Below are positions 55,380-64,000 of a stretch of DNA of 64,000 nt, in pieces (within the stretch, counting starts at the first letter, position 1; each line of letters starts with the position of its first letter). The notes below the pieces were generated by a model. That model did no database searches, was not told the DNA's origin, and was given only the letters and a program-made list of their open reading frames with translations. This stretch comes from Setophaga petechia (Eukaryota > Chordata > Aves > Passeriformes > Parulidae). The position numbers were made by a program, and so were the translations under genes. The stretch lies in contig JANCRA010000114.1 of the NCBI GenBank assembly GCA_024362935.1, positions 62,001 to 126,000 of the forward strand, given 5' to 3'.

Positions 55380-58035
55380 TAATGAGGGGGACGAAGATGA
55401 GGAGCATGAGAAGGATGAGGAGAAGAAGGATGAGGAGGAGGACGAGTAGGAGGATGAGAAGGAGGAGTCTGGGGATGATGAGGAGGAGAAGGACGACGAA
55501 GTCAAGGAAGAGGAGGAGGAGGGACACGAAGAGGAGGAGGAGGACAAGGATGAGGAAGATGAGGAGGAGGACGAGGTGGACGAGAAGGAGGGGGAGGATG
55601 AGGAGGACAAGAATGTAGATGAGGTGGCGGAGGAGGAGGACAAGGAGAAAGAGGAGGAGGAGGTGAACGAGGAAGAGGAGGAAGACGAGGACATGGAGGA
55701 AGAGGATTATGATGACAACCAGGAGGACGAGGAGGAGGAGGAGGTGGATGAGGAGAAAGAGGATGCAGAGGAGGAGGACCAGGAGGTGGAGGAGAAGGAG
55801 GAGGGGGACAATGACAACGAGCAGGATGAGGAGGAGGAGGACGTGGAGGAGGTGAAGGAGGATGCGAAGGAGGAGGATCAAGAGGTGGAGGACAAGGTCA
55901 TGGAGGAGGACAAGGGGGAGGAAGAGGATGAGGAGGCAGAGGAGGAGGAGAATGAGGAGGAGGAGAAGGACGAGGATGTGGAGGAGGAGGAGGGGGATGA
56001 CGACAATGACCAGGAAGACGAAGATGAGGAGGACGAGGAGGTGGAGGAGGAAGCAGGTGAGGAAAACGAGGACACGGACGAATAGGAGGATGCAGAGGAG
56101 GAGGACGAGGAGGTGGAGGACATGGAGGAGGATGAGGAGGACGTGAAGGAGGAAATCGTGGAGGAGGCGGAGGAGGACGAGGAAGTGGAGGAGGAGGATG
56201 AGGAGGAGGAGGAGGAGATGAACGAGGAGGAGGACAAGAAGGTGGAGGACAAGGAGGTAGACGAGGAAGAGGAGGAGAAGGAGGATGTGGACGTGGAGGA
56301 GGAGGAGAACAAGGAGGAGGAGGGTGAGAACAAGGAGGAAGGCGAGGAGGAGGTGGTCGACATGGACGAGGAGAAGGAGGAGAAGGAGGAGGACGAGGAG
56401 GATGAGGAGGACATGGAGGAGGAGGAGGCCAAGGAGGAGATCCTGGAGGAGGACGAGGAGGAGGATGTGCACGAGGAGAAGGTGGATGAGGAGGAGGAGG
56501 ATGATGACGTGAAGGAAGAGGATGAGGAGGACATGGAGGTAGACGAGGAGGTGGAGGAGGAGGACAAGGATGAGGATGTGGAAGAGGAGGAAGAGGACAA
56601 GGACTTGGAGGAGGGGGAGGAGCAGGAGGATGAGGATAAGGAGGACATGGAGGAGGAGGATGAGGATATGGAGGACGAGGAGGAGGATGGGGAGGATGAG
56701 GAGGAGGAAGAGAAGGAGGTGGATGACGACAAGCATGATGAGGTGATAGACGAGGAAGAGGAGGAGAAGGACGAGGATAAGGAAGAGGGCGAGGATGAGG
56801 AGGAAGACAAGGAGAACAAGGAGGAGGGAGAGGAGGAAGAGGAGGTCAACAAGGACAAGGAGAAGGAGAAGGAGGAGGATGAGGACATGGAGGAGGTGGA
56901 GGAGGATGAAGAGGAGGAGGTGGAGAAGGATGAATAGGAGGAGGCAGAGAAGGATGAGGAGGAGGATATGCATGAGGAGGAGGTGGAGGAGGAGCACAAG
57001 GAGGAAGTGGAGGAGGAGCACGAGGAGGCAGAGGAGGAGGAGGATGAGATCCTGGAGGAGAAAGAAAATGAGGAGGAGGGCAAGGATGAGGAGGAAGATG
57101 AGGTGGAGGATGACGAGAAGGAGGATGATGAAGAGGAGGAGAAGGAAGAGAGCGAGGACATGGAGATGGAGGATGAGGAGGAGGTGGAGGTGAAGGAAGA
57201 GGGTGATGACGTGGAGGAGGAGGAGGAGGAGGAGGCAAATGAGGAAGAGGAGGAGGTGGATGAGGAGGAGGTGGACAAGGAGGACGATGCAGAGGAAGAG
57301 GATGAGATGGAGGACAAGGAGGAGGAGGAGGACATGGAGGAGGAGAAGGAGGAGATTGTGGAGGAGGAGGATGAGGAGGAGGACATGCACAAGGAGGAGG
57401 GGGAGGAGGAGCATGAGGAGGTGGAGGAGGACGAGGAAGAGGGAGAGGAGGAAGAGGACATTCACAAGGATGAGGAGGAGGAGGAAGATGAGGACATGGA
57501 GGTTGAGGACGAGTGGGACGAGGAGGAGGCTGAGGTGGAGGACATGGAGGAGGGGGAGGGGGAGCTGGACGAGGATGAGGTGGATGAGGAGGACAAAGAG
57601 CAGGAGGAGGTCGACAAGGACGAGGAGGAGAAGGAGAGGGAGGAGGACAAGAACATGGAGGGGGTGGAAGTGGATGAGGAGGAGGTCAATGATGAGTAGG
57701 AGGAGGCAGAGAATGACGAGGAAGAGGAGAACAAGGAGGAGGATGAGGAGGACAAGGAGGTGAATGAGGAGGAGGAGAAGAAGGAGGAGGCAGAGGAGAA
57801 GGAAGAGGAGGAGGACACGGAGGAGGAGGATGAGGAGATGCAGGACAAGGAGGAGGATGAGGAGGACATGGAGGAGGAGGTGGAGGAGAAGGAGGACATG
57901 GAGGAAGAGAATGTGGATGAGGAGGAGGACAAGGAGGTGGAGGACAATGAGGAGGATGAGGAGGAGGAGGTGGATGATTAGGATGTGGAGCAGGCAAAGG
58001 AAGAGGGCGAGGGTGATGAGGAGGAGGAGAAGGAT
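55380..58035 (+). repeat. 2.65-kb purine tract, GAG/GAT/GAC triplet repeat
   Basis: The plus strand consists almost only of GAG, GAC, GAT and AAG-type triplets with scattered GTG, GCA and ATG, so it is near-continuous purine with an approximate 3-base period. It encodes Glu/Asp-rich frames on the plus strand, cut by occasional TAG, and a 924-codon Leu/Ile/Val-rich frame on the minus strand, plus Ser- and Pro-rich frames in other registers. The frames have no domain, no complex sequence and no splice support; the lack of minus-strand stops follows from composition. It lies between the outer end of the right palindrome arm and the ERV. Long purine mirror tracts can form triplex DNA. Confidence 0.92.
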
Positions 58036-58078
58036 TGATAGTGGAACCCTGGAAAATGTCAAAGATAGAACTCTAAGA

Positions 58079-58420
58079 TGTTAGGCTCTGTACCTTTCTC
58101 AGAACACTAGATGTTAGGCTCTGTACTTTTCTCAGAACACTGCACCGGCGTAAGCAGTATGATAAATGATATAATTGTTAGATGTGATGATTGTTTAGTA
58201 ATTAAGTATAATTATTATACCGTAAGAATATACGTATACAATAGAACAATGTAAGTTTAATAATTAACATGAAAGTTATGTAACGATAGAGTATAAAACA
58301 CGTTCACCTCGAATGTATGGTCGGAATCAGATTTGGGTTGCAATACCCCGATTCCCAGAGCTCTTAATAAAAAGCACCGCATATAATCGCTCCGTGATTA
58401 TGTGTTTTTGAACGCTAACA
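58079..58420 (+). mobile_element. 5' LTR of gammaretrovirus-like ERV
   Basis: The LTR ends CTAACA at 58,420, the inverse of TGTTAG found at 58,079 and again at 58,112. These two candidate starts belong to a 33-base tandem duplication (TGTTAGGCTCTGTAC..TTTCTCAGAACACT), so the LTR is 309 or 342 bases. TATAAAA at 58,292-58,298 and AATAAA at 58,366-58,371 define the U3-R-U5 layout. It follows the purine tract directly. The 3' LTR lies beyond the window, so integration age cannot be estimated. Confidence 0.85.
58292..58371 (+). promoter_or_regulatory. LTR TATA box and polyadenylation signal
   Basis: TATAAAA at 58,292-58,298 and AATAAA at 58,366-58,371 are 74 bases apart, which is normal for a compact retroviral R region. 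Confidence 0.8.
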
Positions 58421-58423
58421 TTT

Positions 58424-58441
58424 TGGCGACCCAGATGGGAC
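58424..58441 (+). other. Primer-binding site of ERV
   Basis: TGGCGACCCAGATGGGAC begins three bases after the LTR end and starts with TGG, the complement of the CCA tail of tRNAs. I cannot name the tRNA with certainty; a tRNA 3'-end search would settle it. Confidence 0.7.
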
Positions 58442-58720
58442 CCTGTGAGTGCTGCTGAGCGAGTTTGCGACTCGATCACGCTCCAGCCGGCACCGAGGGA
58501 TTCTCGGGGAGCCCATCGGCCGTGACCGCTTCCGCCGCTCACAACGTCCCCTGGAGAAAGGTAAGGTGCTTTTTATCCTGGTCCGGGTGCCTGCCAATAA
58601 GACGCGGCGAAAGCTACGCTTGGTTGGGCTAAAGGAATTCCTGGTGGTACAAGCCTAGGTGCCGTTCCATAAGACAATCGCGAAAGCGTTGCAGGTTCGG
58701 CAATCTGTGGTATATCTGGA

Positions 58721-60475
58721 ATGGAGAAACTTAAAGGGATTTTGGGCACTAACACCCCTATCCTGCAAACTTCTCCTTTGGGGTGCTTATTAGCACATTG
58801 GAAACAGGGTAATTTTGGGAACGAATTACGTAATACTAAGTTGATTGATTATTGTAATTCATGGTGGCCAGAATATGCCCTGGAAAACGGAAAAAAAAAA
58901 AAACAAAATGAAAAAAAAAAACACGTTACTCTGCAATATAACACTATTTCACAGTTAATGTTGTTTTGTAAGCAAGAAGGAAAATGGGATGAAATTCTGT
59001 ATGTTGATTTGTTTTTCTATTTGCGGGGAAAGCCAGAATGGCAGGATGAATGTGGATTATTGGTGGTTAAAACATCTGCAAATAATAAGTGTGGTGTTTG
59101 TGAAGAACGCTGTTTAGAACACTTGGTGTTGAAAGAAAGCCTGAGTAGGGAAGATTGTACAGATATTGATTTACAGGTAGCTCCAATAGGAACAAGAGCA
59201 CCTAACCCTATCCCACCTGTTTCATCTGCCCCTATCCCACTGCCTGCTCCTAACCCACCTAGCCCTGAACCTGTCTCATCAAGTACACCCTTCCCTCTTT
59301 ATCCTCCTCTCCCATCATCACCTGATCCCTCTTCCTCAGAAGATGAGCAAAATGTAACTGTGGTAGAAAGGGGAGAGAGAGAGTCAACGACCCCGGTAGC
59401 CCACAGAACCAGGAGTCGATCTACCCTTGCCCCAGTAATGGATAGAAAAGACATGGGCAGACAAAAACAGACTGTAATTGCCCCCTTACGGCAAGGTGTA
59501 GGAATAGAAGGGCCAGTATTTGTAAAAGTGCCTTTTACTCTGGCAGATTTAGTTATTTAGAAACAAACAGCCGTAACTTATAGAGAAAATCCTGATAAAA
59601 TGGCACGAGTAGTAAAAATGGTTATAAAAACTCAAAATCCTGACTGGGATGACATACAAGTAATATTAGATACTCTGATGGATTCAACTGAGAAAGAGAT
59701 GGTACTTAAGGCAGCCAAAGAGAGGGCAAAAGAAGGTATCAGAAATGGGCTAGTAACAGGGAATTTAGATGTGAATTTCCCAACTGAGGATCCAAATTGG
59801 GACCCTAGTTTATTTGATATAAATCAATACATTTTATTTTTATTTATTTATTATTTATTTATTTATGAATTTTATTTATTTATTTATTTGTTATTTATTT
59901 ATGAGGAGACTATGGAAATATCAAGAGTGGATCCAAATAGGAGTTCAGAAGGCTGTACCCAAAACTATAAACTGGTCTAAAATGTATGAGGTTCAGCAGG
60001 AAAAGAAAAATCTCCCATTGCGTTTTTGGAAAGGCTTAAGGAGGTAGCAAGAAAATATACAGATTTCTAAATGGACACAGAACAAGCAAAGGTTCAGCTT
60101 GCTCTCATATTCTTGGGTCAGTCACAAGATAACATTCGGAAAAAATTGCAAAATTAGAAGGAGAGGAGTTAAGGAATTTAGATAAGCTACTTGAAGTTGC
60201 TTGGAAGGTATATAACAATTGCGAAAGAGAAGCTAGTAAAAAGCAGCACCAGAACCTTTGGGCAGTGGTACAAGGAAAAAGGAACCCAAAATTTCAGGGG
60301 TCATAAAAGGAATATTCAAGGTAGGAGACCCGTTACACAGGGGTTAACCCTAAATCAATGTGCATATTGCAAGGGGGGGGAGCCATTGGAAGCGAGATTG
60401 TCCAGAGTTGCTTCACCAGGACAATCAGTTCCAGCAGGGAAACGCTGCCAAAGCCATGGTGTTAGGCGAATATAA
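58721..60475 (+). pseudogene. ERV gag, gammaretrovirus-like, broken
   Basis: The first frame (58,721-59,560, 279 codons) covers matrix (WWPEYALENG and ILYVDLFFYLRGKPEW regions) and a Pro-rich linker with FPLYPPLP, then the start of capsid (GPVFVKVPFTLADL). It is cut by TAG at 59,558 where the family has Trp. Capsid continues to about 59,825, is disrupted by a TTTA microsatellite (59,829-59,903), then resumes in another frame (PKTINWSKMYEVQQEK; LALIFLGQSQD). Nucleocapsid with a CAYC zinc-knuckle start lies at about 60,355, shifted by a G-run at 60,373-60,380. Frameshifts at about 59,900, 60,030 and 60,150 and stops at 60,068 and 60,156 add to the damage. Non-functional; described only as a fossil. 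Confidence 0.85.
59829..59903 (+). repeat. (TTTA)n microsatellite inside gag
   Basis: About sixteen TTTA-like units with single-base interruptions sit within the capsid region and shift its frame. The neighbouring capsid sequence is otherwise continuous on both sides, so expansion occurred after integration. Confidence 0.9.
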
Positions 60476-60529
60476 CTAGCTGAACCTGTAGAACAGGTTC
60501 AAGAACTTGTCACAAATATACAATAGAAT

Positions 60530-63389
60530 TTAATCCCCAATATTTCCAGTAAAGAAACCAAATAGGTGAATATAAGTTAGTGCAGAGCAATAAATAAAAA
60601 GGACATTTATCCAGTGGTAACAAATTCTCACACATTGTTAACATCCGTAAAGGAGATATATGAGTGGTTTACTGTAATTGATTTAAAAGATGTCTTTTTC
60701 TGCATCCCCCTTGACAAAGAAAGTAGGAAACTGTTTGCCTTTGAGTGGGAAAACCCAGGGAATGGAAGAAAGACCCAGCTCACCTGGACACGACAAGAAT
60801 TCGCCGACCCTATTTGGAAACTGACTGACAAAGGAACTGGAGATTTGGATGGAAAATGGGCAAGTACCAAGAGACCAGTACTTATTGTTGCAGTATGCTG
60901 ATGATATACTAAGAGCTACAGAAGAAAAGGCAACCTGTATAAAGGTAACCATTGAGATTTTAAATTCACTGGGAATGGGAGGTTACAAAGTATCCAGAGG
61001 AAAGGCACAAATTGCTCAACAGACTGTGATTTACCTGGGATGTGAAATTTCACAAGGACAACGAAAACTAGGTACTAATCGTATCCAAGCTATTTGTGCT
61101 ATTCCAGAGCCCCAGAATTTACATGAGCTGCGAGTCTTCCTCGGGATGGCAGGATGGTGTCGCCTGTGGATCATGGACTATGGACTGATTGCAAAACCCC
61201 TGTACCAAGCCCAGAAGACGCAGCCATTCACCTGGAGCAAGCCACAAAAAGAAGCCTTCCTAAAATTAAAAGAAGCACTGACAACTGCTCCAGCATTAGG
61301 GTTACCTGATCTATCTAAAGATTTTCAGCTGTTTGTACATGAAAGGCTGCGCCTAGCACTAGGAGTCCTCACCCAACGTCTGGGAAGCTGGAAAAGGCCG
61401 GTGGGCTATTTTTCCAAACAACTTGACAACATAAGTGCCGAGTAGCCTTCATGTCTACGGGCAGTCGCAGCTACTGTGATACTGATACAAGAAGCCAGGA
61501 AGCTTACTATGGGAAGGCACATTGATGTCTATGTACCACACATGGTAACCACTGTCTTAGAGCAGAAGAGAAGCTATTGGCTATCTCCCAGAAGGATGAT
61601 GAAATTCCAGGTAGTCCTGACTGAGCAAAATGATGTCACATTAAAAACAACTAACCTCTTGAATCCAGCTTTGTTCCTAAGCACCGCAGCTGAAGAAAGC
61701 CCATTAGAGCACGACTGTGTAGAGGTAATAGAGTACACCTATTCAGCAAGAGAAGACCTGAAAGATGTCCCACTAGAGCAGCCAGAGTAAGAACTGTTTA
61801 CAGATGAGAGCAGCTTCATAGACAACGGAACCAGATACGCTGGATATGCAGTAACAACAGTCAATACAGTAGTGGAGGCAAAAGCATTACCACCAAATAC
61901 ATCTGCCCAGAAGGCAGAACTAGTTGCTTTAACCAGAGCACTAAAATTAAGTGAAAAGAAGAAAGTAAATATCTAGACTGACTCAAAATATGCTTTTAGA
62001 GTAGTGCATGTACATAGAGCACTGTAGAAAGAAAGGGGACTACTGTCTTCTCAAGGTACACACATTAAACATCAAGATGCAGTCCTGCAATTGATAAAGG
62101 CAGTACAAAAACCTGAACAAGTAGCAATCATACACTGCAAAGCACACCAATCAAGAAACTCCAAAATCTGTGAGGGAAATCAAAAAGCAGACTGGGCAGG
62201 CCGACAGGTTGCTCGAAAGGTGCAAACAACAATGGCACTGATACCTTTAAAGCTTAATGTGTCCCAATTCAATTTACCTCCAAACCCAAAATATTCAGTA
62301 GAAGGTGAGAGACTGGCATGTTTGCTAAATGCACAAAAGAATTCAGAAAAATAGTATGTGACTGCACAAGGACAAATAGTGGTACCCCCCTTGATAATGA
62401 GAGAAGTTCTACAGATTAAACATAACGAATGTCACTGGAGAGCAGAAGCATTAGTAAAATTGCTAAAGCAGAGTTTAATTTCAGTACGGATGTTAACAAT
62501 GGCAAAATCAGTAATGTCAAAATGTGATATCTGCTTGAAAAACAACCCAGTGGCTAGGCGACAGGCACAGCTAGGAAGAATTCGGATAGGAATAGAGCCA
62601 AGAGACTATTAGCAGGTAGATTTTGTAGAACTACCAAGGACCCGAAGATACAAATACCTGTTAGCGAGAGTTGACACCTTCTCTGGGTGGCCAGAAGCCC
62701 TTCCCTGTCGCACGAACCAAGCAAAAGAAACAGTTAAGTGGTTACTACAGGAGATTATTCCCAGATTTGAGGTACCTCTAAGAGTATCATCAGATAAGGG
62801 GCCCCATTTCATAGCTACAGTAGTAAGAGAGGTAAGTAGATTGCTGAAGATAACTTAGGACCTCCACACACCGTGGAGACCCCAGTCAAGTGGACAGGTA
62901 GAGAAGATGAATCAGACACTAAAAAGGCAAATCAGTAAGATATGCCAAGAAGCCAAATTGCAGTAGCCCCAGGCCTTGCCAATAGCATTGTTGAAGATTC
63001 AGATAAAGCCTAGGAGTGGGATGTCAGTCAGTCCTTATGAGATATTGTATGGGAAACCATATGAATCTCCTGAGCCTAACCCTAATGTACACGTCACAGG
63101 AAAACAGGAAGTGTATAATTATGTTCTGTCTCTCGGGAAAACTTTAGCTGGGCTCCGGAGCATCCTCGTGTGGAACAGACCACTGACTCTCGAGAATCCG
63201 GTTAATAACATACATCCAGGAGACGAGGTGTACATCAAAAACTGGAATGAAGAACAGCTGAAAAAAAAGTGGAGTGGACCCCATCAAGTACTACTGACCA
63301 CCTTCACAGCAGTCAAAGTAGCCGGCGTGGACCCCTGGATTCACTATACCCGGGTGAAGAAAGTCCATCCTGGATCACGGATTGTGTAA
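60530..63389 (+). pseudogene. ERV pol, gammaretrovirus-like, protease deleted, eight in-frame stops
   Basis: Fossil reverse transcriptase, RNase H and integrase. Protease and the first part of reverse transcriptase are missing: nucleocapsid ends near 60,475 and polymerase sequence starts at about 60,530. Visible parts: the WFTVIDLKDVFFCIPL region (60,670-60,717), a frame change near 60,845, a YADD motif instead of the family's usual YVDD (about 60,895), connection domain, RNase H (FTDESS near 61,797, DSKYAF near 61,980), an integrase zinc-binding region (about 62,380-62,560), catalytic Asp residues near 62,618 and 62,795, and the SSGQVEKMN region with the catalytic Glu (62,886-62,912). From 60,849 to the natural end at 63,387 one frame runs without indels but has stops at 61,443, 61,788, 61,974, 62,025, 62,352, 62,610, 62,856 and 62,964: seven TAG, one TAA, no TGA, several clearly at conserved Trp positions. 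Confidence 0.9.
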
Positions 63390-63466
63390 ACTGTGGAACT
63401 GACAAGGCTACAGATAAGATGTGTTTAATTACTTTAAGAATGCTTGTGTTAATATTATAGTCATTA

Positions 63467-64000
63467 ATGCCTTTGAGATGTAGAATGCAAAATGATCAAC
63501 AAACTACTCTTCATTCTAAAATGAAGAGAGAAGTACAAACAAAAACACAAGTGATACATGTTCCTAATGCAGTTCAGGCTGAGAATATAATGATTAGATT
63601 AGTCAAAGATTTTGCCAAAATGCAAAACACCAGTAAAATAACTGCCTGTCTGCCAATACCAAAAACAGCAAGAGATCCAGTAAATTAGAAAATCATAACA
63701 TCAAAATTACCTGAAATACAAGAGTACAAAACAATTACATGTAAACAAGTCATAAAAAATGTTACAAGAATCACTCTAGTGTAAAAGGGTGAAGCCAAAG
63801 ATCAGAAAAATCAGATAGAGCCTTAAGAGAGTGCATAGTCTGTGAGTATTCTTCAAGGATTCCAATATATAGCAAACATCTCTTAGTGTATTAAGTGAAA
63901 AAACCCCGAGAATGAAACAGATCCAGCAATAACAAACACTGCCACTAGTAGCAGAACGAAAACAGACAAAGTAAGTTAATGAGCATACAATAAAACTTAT
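63467..64000 (+). pseudogene. ERV env 5' part, cut by window end
   Basis: A 73-codon frame (63,467-63,688) starts after pol and contains ENIMIRLVKDFAKMQNTSK followed by CLPIP, with an N-glycosylation-type NTS, compatible with the N-terminal region of an avian class I envelope surface subunit. Stops at 63,686 and beyond break it. The rest is A-rich and lies partly outside the window. The assignment rests on position and limited wording, so it is moderate. Confidence 0.5.

Noticed and set aside
55288..58062. A 924-codon minus-strand frame and Glu/Asp-rich plus-strand frames
   Set aside because: Pure consequence of the GAG/GAT/GAC triplet tract: no complex sequence, no domain, and long frames in several registers at once.

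Overview
The window looks like nuclear DNA from a songbird (oscine passerine). The evidence is avian CR1 LINE fragments, a tRNA-derived SINE with a CR1-like tail (matching the passerine TguSINE1 type), two intronless olfactory receptor genes of the bird-expanded OR14-like type, a C2H2 zinc-finger gene of a bird-typical architecture, and several avian-type endogenous retrovirus (ERV) LTRs. Few host genes are credible: one zinc-finger gene, its truncated inverted paralogue and two olfactory receptors. The rest is repeats. Most long open frames lie in GC-rich or tandem-repeat DNA and are not genes.

Layout. 1-12.0 kb: zinc-finger gene (minus strand, about 3.6-4.5 kb), CpG island (about 6.0-6.8 kb), a 39-bp minisatellite (8.6-9.1 kb), LTR pieces, and the truncated zinc-finger paralogue on the plus strand (10.8-11.3 kb). 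12.0-55.1 kb: one very large imperfect palindrome. Left arm about 11,990-34,240, right arm about 37,060-55,080, spacer about 2.8 kb. Each arm carries, in mirror order, a 38-bp minisatellite, a tRNA-derived SINE, an olfactory receptor, a CR1 LINE, an array of TGATGTCA-type motifs with a GC-rich module, and a composite 190-bp/38-bp satellite. Arm-specific insertions (two clean solo LTRs in the left arm with matching empty sites in the right; a gag-env ERV remnant on the left; an LTR copy on the right) show that the arms are old, real duplicates and not a simple assembly fold-back. 55.4-58.0 kb: 2.65 kb of nearly pure purine (GAG/GAT/GAC triplets) at the outer end of the right arm. 58.1-64.0 kb: a gammaretrovirus-like ERV (5' LTR, PBS, gag, pol, start of env) cut by the window end.

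The most interesting signals are: (1) the palindrome, whose two olfactory receptors are almost identical in the first 100 residues but diverge strongly afterwards; (2) strand-biased G-to-A type decay in two unrelated retroviral elements (eight in-frame TAG/TAA stops, no TGA and no frameshift over about 2.5 kb of pol; and a C-depleted solo LTR compared with its sister copy), suggesting cytidine-deaminase editing at integration; (3) a composite satellite with fixed polarity, and a four-copy module always led by an array of decayed CRE-like motifs; (4) the giant purine tract. All alignments were made by eye; identities and borders are approximate.
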